64,000 nucleotides of DNA, taken from a virus. The notes beneath the pieces are model-generated. The model did not search any database. It saw only the letters and a list, made by a program, of their open reading frames with translations, and was not told where the DNA came from. Shown here piece after piece: positions 53,620 through 61,331 of the stretch. The stretch covers positions 124,001 to 188,000 of IMG/VR virus record IMGVR_UViG_3300014720_000014, one strand, 5' to 3'. Positions within the stretch are counted from its first letter, which is position 1. The number at the start of each line of letters is the position of its first letter. The position numbers were made by a program, and so were the translations under genes.

Positions 53620-54203
53620 AAAAAATACTACTAGATTGCGGATCTCATTATGGTAAGGGATTACGTAAACAAATGGAAATAAACAAAATTGATCAAACTT
53701 GGAAAGTATATTCTTGGGAAGCTAATCCTTATACCTATCAACATTTTTTAGGTAGTGATAGATTCGTACATCTTGATCTCACAGCCTTTCATGCAGCAGT
53801 TAGTAATGAAAATGGAACGATCAAGTTTAATGTACAATCTTCGTCTGATAAAAAAGGAGGTACCGCCAAGTCCGGAACTGGATCAAGCGTTATGTCTCTA
53901 GATGAATGGCATTGTAAAGGTGGAGAATTCGTTGAAGAAGTCGAAGTCCCTAGAATAGATCTAAGTGAATGGATCATAAAAAATCTTGAGCAAGATGATT
54001 TTATAATTCTTAAAATGGACATAGAAGGTGCAGAATATGATGTATTAGAAAAAATCGTCAATACAGATGCAATAAAATATATAGATAGAATCTATATCGA
54101 ATGGCACAGTCATATGTTCAGCGATCCTGCCAAATACAAAGAAAGAGAAGATAAACTAATGACAGCGTTTAAATCATATAACATTCCCGTGGAGAATTGG
54201 TAA
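53616..54203 (+). CDS. FkbM-family methyltransferase
   Basis: 195 residues. The first segment (KKILLDCGSHYGKGLRKQ) is followed by WEANPYTYQHF for the SAM ribose contact, and DDFIILKMDIEGAEYDVLEK is the FkbM signature. This is stronger than in the gene at 47244, so it is the second FkbM enzyme in the block. It probably O-methylates a hydroxyl of the glycan. The stop overlaps the epimerase ATG by one base. Confidence 0.85.
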   Translation: MKKILLDCGSHYGKGLRKQMEINKIDQTWKVYSWEANPYTYQHFLGSDRFVHLDLTAFHAAVSNENGTIKFNVQSSSDKKGGTAKSGTGSSVMSLDEWHCKGGEFVEEVEVPRIDLSEWIIKNLEQDDFIILKMDIEGAEYDVLEKIVNTDAIKYIDRIYIEWHSHMFSDPAKYKEREDKLMTAFKSYNIPVENW

Positions 54204-55042
54204 TGAAAATTTTAATTACAGGTAATGCAGGATACATCGGATCGCATCTCAGCCAGATGCTGTTAGAAATGAACAAATACGAAATCCACGGATTAGATAA
54301 GAAACGTCCACAGGTTTCATTGGCAAAACAATATTATCAAGATATAAGAAGTCATCAATGGGAAATGCAAGACAGTTATGATTGTATCATTCATCTAGCT
54401 GCCGAGGTAGCTGTAGGTCGAAGTGTATCAAATCCTATCCTGTACTACACAACAAATACCCAAGGTACGTTAAATGTATTAAAAAATATAACTACCAAAA
54501 GATTTGTTCACGGTAGCACAGGTTCGGCCGGACCAATGAACAATCCTTATGGTATCAGTAAACGAGGAGCAGAAGATATAGTTAAACAATATTGCACAGA
54601 CAATACTATACCTTTTACTACTTTTAGGTTTTACAATGTAACTGGAACAGCAGGTTATGACCCTACCAATCCCGACGGATTAATGTGGAACTTAATGAAT
54701 GCTCAAGTTTCTGGAATTTTTAATTTGTTTGGGGATGATTATGTTACAGAGGATGGCTCTGCTGTTCGAGATTATACTCATGTAAATGAAATTTGTAATT
54801 CATTAGCACAGGCGATAGATCAAAGCACGGATCAGATCGAAAATCTAGGACACGGAGTAGGTACCACAGTTAAACAGATGGTTGACCTATATAAAAAAGT
54901 AAACCAATGTGAATTTGAAGTAAAAGTTTGTCCTAGAAGAGAAGGTGATTTAGAACGAAGTGTGCTTGACAACCCAAGCAAATTTATGCAAAAATTATAT
55001 ACGATGGAAGATTTACTGAAAGTCGATAAATGGGTACCTTGA
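54203..55042 (+). CDS. NAD-dependent epimerase/dehydratase (extended SDR)
   Basis: 279 residues from the ATG at 54203. It has the NAD motif ITGNAGYIGSH (5-15), HLAAEV near 65-70, the catalytic Y116-x3-K120 in NPYGISK, and FRFYNVTG. GalE/RmlB-type enzymes act on nucleotide-activated sugars. Missing from the end are the 40 or so residues of full GalE. It closes the second glycan block and overlaps the next unknown by 13 bases. Confidence 0.88.
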   Translation: MKILITGNAGYIGSHLSQMLLEMNKYEIHGLDKKRPQVSLAKQYYQDIRSHQWEMQDSYDCIIHLAAEVAVGRSVSNPILYYTTNTQGTLNVLKNITTKRFVHGSTGSAGPMNNPYGISKRGAEDIVKQYCTDNTIPFTTFRFYNVTGTAGYDPTNPDGLMWNLMNAQVSGIFNLFGDDYVTEDGSAVRDYTHVNEICNSLAQAIDQSTDQIENLGHGVGTTVKQMVDLYKKVNQCEFEVKVCPRREGDLERSVLDNPSKFMQKLYTMEDLLKVDKWVP

Positions 55043-55293
55043 AATCAAATCAAAAAATTATCTATGAAAGTCCCGATAACGGCGGAACCATTTACGGACG
55101 ATATGCCGGATCAAATGAAAGATGGATAGTTGGCTATTCTGAAGAAAAAAAATCTATGCTTGAATCTATTAAAGAAGATAAACTATGGGGAGAGATCAGA
55201 AGAGCTGCGAAAAAAGATTCAAGGTTGCAATTAGAATTAGATCGTGTTAAACTTATATACGAACTAAGTAAAAAATCTATAAATGATGAATGA
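55030..55293 (+). CDS. Small hypothetical protein
   Basis: 87 residues. A short N-terminal beta part (QKIIYESPDNGGTIYGRYAG) is followed by a charged helix (DRVKLIYELSKKS). It overlaps the epimerase by 13 bases and the next gene by 11, so it belongs to the same transcript. Such short proteins are found beside replication genes of marine T4-like phages, but the family is unknown to me. Confidence 0.6.
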   Translation: MGTLKSNQKIIYESPDNGGTIYGRYAGSNERWIVGYSEEKKSMLESIKEDKLWGEIRRAAKKDSRLQLELDRVKLIYELSKKSINDE

Positions 55294-55750
55294 TGAATTG
55301 AAATTAAAAGATGTACTGGCCGCTGTCGATTTAGATGGAAAAGAAGCATGGGACGAATTAACTGATAGCCAGAAAAAAAGTGTAACATTTTTTACCCTAA
55401 ATCGTTATATTTCTAATGTGCAAGGATCAAGAGAACTAAAAGAACATTATCTATTAGTTGGTAATGAAAGATTTAATAAAAATCTGTTCGCAATAATGAG
55501 CAAACACCCAAAGCTCACATGGCAACTTGCCTGTAGTTGTAGTCATGAAAGTCGTAAAATTCAACATCATGAATGGTTGCCATTAAAAAAAGAAAAAAAT
55601 AAAAAAGTTGAATTTCTAGCAGAGCTATTTCCAAATACAAAAAGGTCAGATATTGAGACACTTGCTACAATCACCACAGACAAAGAAATCAAACAATACT
55701 GTGAAAACCTCGGCTGGGATAAGAAACAGATCAATGGAATTAAACTTTAA
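55283..55750 (+). CDS. Hypothetical replication-region protein
   Basis: 155 residues. Helical throughout: LTDSQKKSVTFFTLNRYI, NERFNKNLFAIMSKHPKLTWQLACSCSHES, and RSDIETLATITTDKEIKQYCENLGWDKKQI. It recalls clamp-loader or accessory proteins by size and helix content, but no motif supports that. It overlaps the C2HC zinc-finger gene by 17 bases. The start could be either of two adjacent ATG codons (55283 or 55286). Confidence 0.58.
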   Translation: MMNDELKLKDVLAAVDLDGKEAWDELTDSQKKSVTFFTLNRYISNVQGSRELKEHYLLVGNERFNKNLFAIMSKHPKLTWQLACSCSHESRKIQHHEWLPLKKEKNKKVEFLAELFPNTKRSDIETLATITTDKEIKQYCENLGWDKKQINGIKL

Positions 55751-56417
55751 ATGTGAATTTTGCGGAAAATTTTTCGCTAAAGAAAAAACCTTATTTGTAC
55801 ATATATGTGAACAAAAGCGAAGACATCTAAGCAAAAATGAGAAACATGTACAAATGGGATTAATAACATTTCAAAGATTTTTTGAAATTACACAGAAAGC
55901 AAAAAATAAAAAAACATTTGACGAATTTGCAGTTAGTCCTTATTACACAGCATTTGTAAAATTTGGTAGTTTTTTAGTAAACACTGCACCAATTTATCCT
56001 GAGAGATTTATTGATTTTGTAATTAAAAGTGGTGTGAAATTAGATCATTGGTGTAGAGATGATTTGTATAATGTGTATGTTATGGAATTAATAAAAATTG
56101 AACCTGCAGACGGAGCAATACAAAGAACTATTAATACTATGATGGAATGGGCGGAAAAAAACGATAGTGTATGGGAACATTATTTTGCATATGTAAATTT
56201 AAATAGAGCTACTCACGATATTAAAGAGGGTTTAATAAGTCCGTGGGTGTTGTTAAATACCAAAGCTGGTAAAGAAATGTTGCAAAAGATGAATGATGAG
56301 CAACTCGAGATAATTGGACAAATAATAGATCCCGCATATTGGATGAAAAAATTTAAATCGTCTCCGGCCGATTTAGAATTAGTTAAAGATATCGTCAAGG
56401 AGGCTAAAATAATATAA
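55734..56417 (+). CDS. C2HC zinc-finger protein, hypothetical
   Basis: 227 residues from the ATG at 55734. The N-terminus has C7-x2-C10-x12-H23-x-C25 (KCEFCGKFF, FVHICEQ), a zinc finger likely to bind nucleic acid or a protein. The rest is a helical domain (HVQMGLITFQRFFEIT; SPYYTAFVKFGSFL). The second half is uncharacterised. It is co-transcribed with small unknowns before the PolIII-like gene. A DNA-related role is inferred from the zinc finger and its neighbours. Confidence 0.62.
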   Translation: MELNFKCEFCGKFFAKEKTLFVHICEQKRRHLSKNEKHVQMGLITFQRFFEITQKAKNKKTFDEFAVSPYYTAFVKFGSFLVNTAPIYPERFIDFVIKSGVKLDHWCRDDLYNVYVMELIKIEPADGAIQRTINTMMEWAEKNDSVWEHYFAYVNLNRATHDIKEGLISPWVLLNTKAGKEMLQKMNDEQLEIIGQIIDPAYWMKKFKSSPADLELVKDIVKEAKII

Positions 56418-56647
56418 TGCCTAAGAAAAGACCCGAACCGGAAATTGTATACGAAGATTTAAAAGACAACGAAGAATTTATTTCTAGAGACGATATCGAC
56501 ATTGAAGTCATGTCTACCACAGATGACGAACCAGCAGTATATGTTAAATTTACAGGATTTGATGATGCTGAAGATGCTGAAGATTATGCAAATTTTTTAG
56601 CCGAAACATTACCATTATTATTATTTGAAAGCACGAGATTACAATAG
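56417..56647 (+). CDS. Small acidic protein, hypothetical
   Basis: 76 residues, strongly acidic (KDNEEFISRDDIDIEVMST, DDAEDAEDYANFLAE). It has two possible beta strands and a C-terminal helix (LPLLLFESTRL). It starts at the last base of the previous gene and ends two bases before the PolIII-like start, so translation may be coupled. No family was recognised. Confidence 0.55.
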   Translation: MPKKRPEPEIVYEDLKDNEEFISRDDIDIEVMSTTDDEPAVYVKFTGFDDAEDAEDYANFLAETLPLLLFESTRLQ

Positions 56648-56648
56648 T

Positions 56649-57227
56649 ATGCCTGATATAGATATAGATTTTATTGATAGAGATGTAGCCTTAAAACATT
56701 TCAAACATATAGCGGCTAGCAGATCTGAAAATGATAATTTGGTTAAACATAATACAGGTGTATATCTTCATTCTGTTCCAATTAATGCAGAAAAAAATGT
56801 ATGTGCAGTTCCCTATAACGAAGCGGAAGAACTTGGATTTTTTAAAATAGATTTTCTTAACGTAGGAATCTATAAAGGAATCAGAGATGAAAATCATCTG
56901 GTTGAATTAATGAATAAGGAACCACTATGGGAACTTCTAGATCAAGACGAGTTCATCAACTTGCTCTTTCACGTAAACGGGCATGGTTCTATATTACGAC
57001 AAATGAAACCCAAAACAGTGGAACAATTGGCAGCGATACTAGCGATGATCCGGCCAGCCAAACGTTATCTAGTTGGCAAGAACTGGTCGACCGTATTGAA
57101 CGAGGTTTGGACAAAACCAGGAAACGATGAATATTATTTTAAGAAAAGTCACGCAACTGCCTATGCTGTTGCTATTGTGGTCCAAATGAATTTAATCTGC
57201 GAACAAATAAGTTATGAGTATTTCTAA
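56649..57227 (+). CDS. Miniature DNA polymerase III alpha-like protein
   Basis: 192 residues. It begins PDIDIDF (2-8), which matches the PDFDVDF motif with two catalytic Asp residues of bacterial PolIII alpha. ELGFFKIDFLNVGIYKGI (61-78) matches the VKFDFLGL motif with the third Asp (D68). KSHATAYA (166-173) matches the conserved KSHAxAYA of the fingers, and MKPKTVEQLAAILAMIRP (119-136) also matches. The PHP, OB and tau-binding parts are absent and the spacers are short. Polymerase activity is doubtful; a regulatory or DNA-binding role is possible. The ATG at 56649 is chosen over an upstream TTG. Confidence 0.65.
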   Translation: MPDIDIDFIDRDVALKHFKHIAASRSENDNLVKHNTGVYLHSVPINAEKNVCAVPYNEAEELGFFKIDFLNVGIYKGIRDENHLVELMNKEPLWELLDQDEFINLLFHVNGHGSILRQMKPKTVEQLAAILAMIRPAKRYLVGKNWSTVLNEVWTKPGNDEYYFKKSHATAYAVAIVVQMNLICEQISYEYF

Positions 57228-57595
57228 CTTGGTTTCCTAATTAAGGTAATTGATTTTCTTTTTATTCTTTTTACAATAATATCATTTAAACTTGTACAAG
57301 GGCCGTGTATTAATTTTACATCCTTTGTGCTAAAATTTTTAATTACGTATTTAAATTCTACTATTTCTCTAGCTAAAAATATGTTTATAGGAATCTGTCT
57401 ATTAGATTCCCACCACCAAGCTTCTCCTAGTTCTAAGAATCTTTGTTTTTCCATATCAGAACGTATTGCTGAATAGTCATAAAGACTCGTCACTTGCGCA
57501 TCCTGATTAATTATGATGCCTACATACTCTTGATTTACATGAGTAATTACGCTTATGAACGGAAGATTTTCTTGTAGATTTTGTGTTATTCTCAT
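57224..57595 (-). CDS. Hypothetical protein of marine T4-like phages
   Basis: 123 residues. It has a beta-rich N-terminus (ISVITHVNQEYVGIIINQD), a Trp cluster EAWWWESNRQIPINIFL near residues 58-74 and a basic end (RIKRKSITLIRK). The WWWESNR..PINIFL block is one I associate with small conserved hypotheticals of T4-like marine phages. It is convergent with the PolIII-like gene, overlapping by four bases. Function unknown. Confidence 0.6.
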   Translation of the reverse strand: MRITQNLQENLPFISVITHVNQEYVGIIINQDAQVTSLYDYSAIRSDMEKQRFLELGEAWWWESNRQIPINIFLAREIVEFKYVIKNFSTKDVKLIHGPCTSLNDIIVKRIKRKSITLIRKPS

Positions 57596-57598
57596 TCG

Positions 57599-57605
57599 AT
57601 AAATA
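57599..57605 (+). promoter_or_regulatory. Late-promoter-like ATAAATA element
   Basis: ATAAATA lies 19 bases before the ATG at 57625, with a weak AAAGG ribosome site between them. Confidence 0.4.
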
Positions 57606-57624
57606 AAGCTAAAGGTCCGACAAA

Positions 57625-58704
57625 ATGCAATATAATCCAGTTTATTTATACTTTAATAAATTAGACGTATACACAGAAATGCTAGGATCTTGGCCAACGG
57701 AGAGGTATCGCAGAGTGTATAATCGCAATCTTAAAATATATAGAGGCGTTGATAATCGCATCGATATTCAGGTTAGAAACCCAGATCAAAAAACCAGCAA
57801 CATTAATGGCTCTATATTGGTATTTAATCTTATTTCTAGAGATGAAAAAAAATTAGTGTTAAAGAAAGATTGTACGGCAATGGATCTAACAACTGGAAAA
57901 TGTACCGTAATTTTAACTGATACTGAACTATTAGATATCACCAATGGATTTTACAATTACAGTATAATTAAAGAAATAAGAACAACTGTAGATTCAACCG
58001 ACTATGTAGTAAATTCTAAAATTCCTCTTTATATGGATAGTCAATACGATGCTGTGGGAACATTAGAAATTTCTGGAGATGTATATGGAGACGTTGATAC
58101 TAGTCTAATTATTGGTGCTTTCAATTATACAAATCCTTTCACTACAGGAGATTCGACTCCGAAATGGTTTACTAGTTCGATAATAGATGCTAAACCGTTC
58201 TCGAAAACCGGCAATGCTTTACATACCTTTCAATTCTATAGCACAAATTATACAGGTTCAGTTGTCATTCAAGGTAATTCTGATAATCAAGGAGCCACAC
58301 CTAGAGAATCAAAATGGATAGATATAGTTTCTGTTGATTTAGAAACAGAATCGTTTAAAAATATTGTTGGCAAATATAATTGGTTTAGGATTAAACACAT
58401 TCCGACAGGATCGTCTAATACCGCATCATTTGTTATTAATCAAAACATGGATTTCACTTACGATGTTGAAATATATATAGGAGGAACATCCTACACCGTA
58501 GGCAACGTAATTACCATAGAAGGTAATAAATTGGGTGGAGAATTAGATACGAACGATTTAACTATCACAGTAGCTGGTGTAGACGGAGATGGTAAAGTTA
58601 CTAGTATAACTTGGTCCGGATTATCTTATCCGGGAGTTAAAACTTTTATTCTGTCCGGAACAGCATCTGAAATTGGAACTATTGACAAGATACTTTATAG
58701 ATAG
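57625..58704 (+). CDS. Virion structural protein, hypothetical
   Basis: 359 residues. It begins NPVYLYFNKLDVYTEMLGSWPTERYRRVYNRNLKIYRGVDN, followed by immunoglobulin-like strands (IQVRNPDQKT, ILVFNLISRDEKK), and a C-terminal beta domain (VEIYIGGTSYTVGNVITIEG). The family is frequent in T4-like marine phages as a virion protein, from memory. It is the only structural gene in this part of the window, set between replication genes, and has a late-type box upstream. Confidence 0.65.
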   Translation: MQYNPVYLYFNKLDVYTEMLGSWPTERYRRVYNRNLKIYRGVDNRIDIQVRNPDQKTSNINGSILVFNLISRDEKKLVLKKDCTAMDLTTGKCTVILTDTELLDITNGFYNYSIIKEIRTTVDSTDYVVNSKIPLYMDSQYDAVGTLEISGDVYGDVDTSLIIGAFNYTNPFTTGDSTPKWFTSSIIDAKPFSKTGNALHTFQFYSTNYTGSVVIQGNSDNQGATPRESKWIDIVSVDLETESFKNIVGKYNWFRIKHIPTGSSNTASFVINQNMDFTYDVEIYIGGTSYTVGNVITIEGNKLGGELDTNDLTITVAGVDGDGKVTSITWSGLSYPGVKTFILSGTASEIGTIDKILYR

Positions 58705-58716
58705 TACAATATATCT

Positions 58717-59748
58717 ATGACATTAGTCGTAGATAAATTTTGTTCTCTTTTACCATCAAGATCAAAACAAAGCCCGTCTGGGTGGACATCATTCAATGCA
58801 CCCTGTTGCCAGCATCGCGGCCATAGTCCAGATACTCGTAAACGGGGTGGCCTTCGATTTGACGGCAACGGCATAGTCTATAATTGTTTCAACTGTAAAT
58901 TCTCTACAGGGTGGCAACCCGGATCACCGTTTGGCGAAAAGATGAAAAGCCTAAGTCGATGGATGGGAGCCGGTGAAGATGTTATCAAACAAATGGTGTT
59001 TGAAGCATTAAAAACTGAGGCTGAAGATTTTCAAGAACAGGAATACATAGCTAAGGTAGATTTTGAAGATAAAGCCTTACCCGAATACTCAATGAGTTTG
59101 ATGGATTGGAGCAATATTATCGAAGGCGAAATAAAAGAACAAATAGGATCTCAGTTTATTGAAGTATTACGATACCTAATGAACAGAGGATATGACAATC
59201 CCTTTGAATATGATTTTTACTGGAGCCCAACTCCAGGATATATCGACAGAGTCATTGTGCCTTTTCGATGGCAAGGACGCATAGTAGGCAATACTGCTAG
59301 AAAAATTACAGACGGAAAACCCAAATACATATCAGATCAACATCCTCATTTTGTTTTCAATTTTGATAAACAAAAAGAAGATCAAAAGTATATATTTGTA
59401 TGTGAAGGGCCGTTCGATGCTCTTTCAATTAATGGAGTCGCTCTGCTTACTAATGATATTGCAGATCAACAGGCTAGAATCATTAACAGCTTAGGTGCAG
59501 AGGTAATAGTAATACCCGACCAAGATTCTGCCGGTTTACAATTAATAGATAAAGCTATGTATTACAATTGGTCAGTGGCTTTTCCTACATGGGGATCAGA
59601 TGTAAAAGATGTTGCTGAGGCTGTTCAAAAATATGGAAAATTATTTACTGTAGTTGATATTATAAAAACTTCTCAACAAGGAGATATTAAAATCACTATG
59701 CAGAAAAAACAATTGATAAAGAGATTACAATATGAGAAAAATTTTTAG
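58717..59748 (+). CDS. gp61: DNA primase gp61-like
   Basis: 343 residues (T4 gp61 is 342). A zinc site at C30, C31, H33/H36 and C57-x2-C60 is followed by the TOPRIM core: YIFVCEGPFDALSIN (E-x-x-D near 233-236) and VIVIPDQDSAG (D-x-D). The primase makes RNA primers on the lagging strand with helicase gp41, which is coded two genes downstream. It starts 12 bases after the structural gene and is followed by an overlapping 37-residue reading frame. Confidence 0.9.
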   Translation: MTLVVDKFCSLLPSRSKQSPSGWTSFNAPCCQHRGHSPDTRKRGGLRFDGNGIVYNCFNCKFSTGWQPGSPFGEKMKSLSRWMGAGEDVIKQMVFEALKTEAEDFQEQEYIAKVDFEDKALPEYSMSLMDWSNIIEGEIKEQIGSQFIEVLRYLMNRGYDNPFEYDFYWSPTPGYIDRVIVPFRWQGRIVGNTARKITDGKPKYISDQHPHFVFNFDKQKEDQKYIFVCEGPFDALSINGVALLTNDIADQQARIINSLGAEVIVIPDQDSAGLQLIDKAMYYNWSVAFPTWGSDVKDVAEAVQKYGKLFTVVDIIKTSQQGDIKITMQKKQLIKRLQYEKNF

Positions 59749-59845
59749 AATATTAATATCACCTATTACAAAATTGATTGATTACTACAAATTACAAAAA
59801 AAATTAAAAGAACTTAGAAAAAGAGACCCTTTTATATATAAATGA
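59732..59845 (+). CDS. Very small basic protein, overlaps gp61 and carbamoyltransferase
   Basis: 37 residues, from the ATG at 59732 to the TGA at 59843. It is a basic helix ending in LKELRKRDPFIYK, a tail I recall from short proteins in marine T4-like phages. It overlaps gp61 by 17 bases and the carbamoyltransferase by four (ATGA), so it is part of one translation unit. It is real rather than chance because it fills the otherwise empty 93-base gap between two genes. Confidence 0.6.
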   Translation: MRKIFRILISPITKLIDYYKLQKKLKELRKRDPFIYK

Positions 59846-61314
59846 TTACTTGGGGAATATCAGCTAATAGTCACAATGCTTCATTAGCCGTATTTGAAGA
59901 TAGCAATTTATTATTTGCTAGTGATTCTGAACGATTTAGCAAAATAAAAAACGATCCTCATTTAAATGATGATCTAATTGAATATGCGAGAATGACTGGG
60001 GGATCTCCAGATCTTATATGCTGGTATGAAAAACCTTGGTTAAAAACTTTACGACAACTATTTGCCGGCCAAGGATGGCAAGATAATAGTGTTAAACGGT
60101 ATCTTGCAAAATATGAAATCTATTCTCCTATTACTACATATAAACACCATCATACTCACGCAGCAGGAGCATATTTTACCAGCCCTTTTGATTCTGCCTG
60201 TATTGTCATCATAGATGCCATTGGAGAATTTGAAACATTAACTATTTGGCGAGCACAGGGTACTAGTTTAAAAAAAATTTATAGCTGTGCATATCCAGAT
60301 AGTCTAGGGTTGTTTTATAGTGCTATGACCAAAAGATGTAATCTTAAACCAAACGAGGAAGAATATATCTTGATGGGAATGTCTGCCTACGGAGATCGAA
60401 AACGCCTTTATAAAAGAATAGTTGACGATTTTATTATTTTTCCTCATGCAGAAGCACATCGTCCTATTATGTTCAAACATAATTTACATCGAGGATGTGA
60501 TTGGTGGGCTCCTGATTTACGATCAGAACAAGACAAATTTGATATTGCCGCAGCTACACAGTTTATATACGAACAATCATTTACAAGAATATTACAGATA
60601 GCAAGAGAACTTGTTCCTAGTAATAATTTAATTTTAGGCGGTGGTTGTGCCCTTAATTGTGTTGCGAATCCAATAGCCTTTGATTATTTTAACAATGTAT
60701 GGATCCCACCGGCACCCGGTGATAATGGCAGTAGTATTGGTGCAGTATTAGCCCACCACAAAAAACATATAAAAAATTTTACACCGCTTTTAGGAACAAA
60801 TATAACACCTAAGACTTCAAATCAACAGATAGTAGATCATTTATTAAAAAATAAAATCTGCGGAGTAGCTAGAGGCCGTGCAGAATTTGGTCCCAGGGCG
60901 TTAGGGAATAGAAGTTTACTTGCAGATCCAAGAGATCCCAATATAAAAGAAGTAGTGAATAATATAAAACAAAGAGAGCAATTTAGACCATTCGCGCCTG
61001 CAATTTTAGAAGAACATGCTGAGAAATTTTTTTGTATGCCTAATAATAAAAGCCCATTTATGCAATTTGTAGTTAACTGTAAATACCCAGAAAAATTTCC
61101 TGCTATAGTACACAAAGACGGATCTAGCAGAATACAAACTGTTGGCAAAAATGATAATCATGAATTTAGAAAACTTTTAGAAATTTGGTACGAAAAGACC
61201 GGATGTCCTATGTTGCTGAACACTAGTTTGAATGTGAAAGGGCAACCTATGGTGAATGATATCGGCGATTCTTTTACTTGGTCTAAAATCTATGGTTTAC
61301 CTGTGTTTAATTAG
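59842..61314 (+). CDS. Carbamoyltransferase (NodU/CmcH family)
   Basis: 490 residues. The start WGISANSHNASLAVFEDSNLLFASDSERFSK is the family hallmark, with the kinase-type H-rich motif KHHHTHAA (101-108). The C-terminal half contains LGGGCALNCVANP (motif for carbamoyl-adenylate use) and GRAEFGPRALGNRSLLADPR. The family carbamoylates hydroxyls of sugars or antibiotics with carbamoyl phosphate and ATP. It is outside the main glycan block but would fit the same pathway. It overlaps the 37-residue gene. Confidence 0.92.
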   Translation: MITWGISANSHNASLAVFEDSNLLFASDSERFSKIKNDPHLNDDLIEYARMTGGSPDLICWYEKPWLKTLRQLFAGQGWQDNSVKRYLAKYEIYSPITTYKHHHTHAAGAYFTSPFDSACIVIIDAIGEFETLTIWRAQGTSLKKIYSCAYPDSLGLFYSAMTKRCNLKPNEEEYILMGMSAYGDRKRLYKRIVDDFIIFPHAEAHRPIMFKHNLHRGCDWWAPDLRSEQDKFDIAAATQFIYEQSFTRILQIARELVPSNNLILGGGCALNCVANPIAFDYFNNVWIPPAPGDNGSSIGAVLAHHKKHIKNFTPLLGTNITPKTSNQQIVDHLLKNKICGVARGRAEFGPRALGNRSLLADPRDPNIKEVVNNIKQREQFRPFAPAILEEHAEKFFCMPNNKSPFMQFVVNCKYPEKFPAIVHKDGSSRIQTVGKNDNHEFRKLLEIWYEKTGCPMLLNTSLNVKGQPMVNDIGDSFTWSKIYGLPVFN

Positions 61315-61324
61315 AATGTATAAT
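61296..61324 (+). promoter_or_regulatory. Sigma70-type promoter, almost leaderless, before gp41
   Basis: TTTACC, 17 bases, TATAAT, then seven bases and the gp41 ATG at 61332. No Shine-Dalgarno sequence precedes the start. Confidence 0.5.
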
Positions 61325-61331
61325 AATTACT

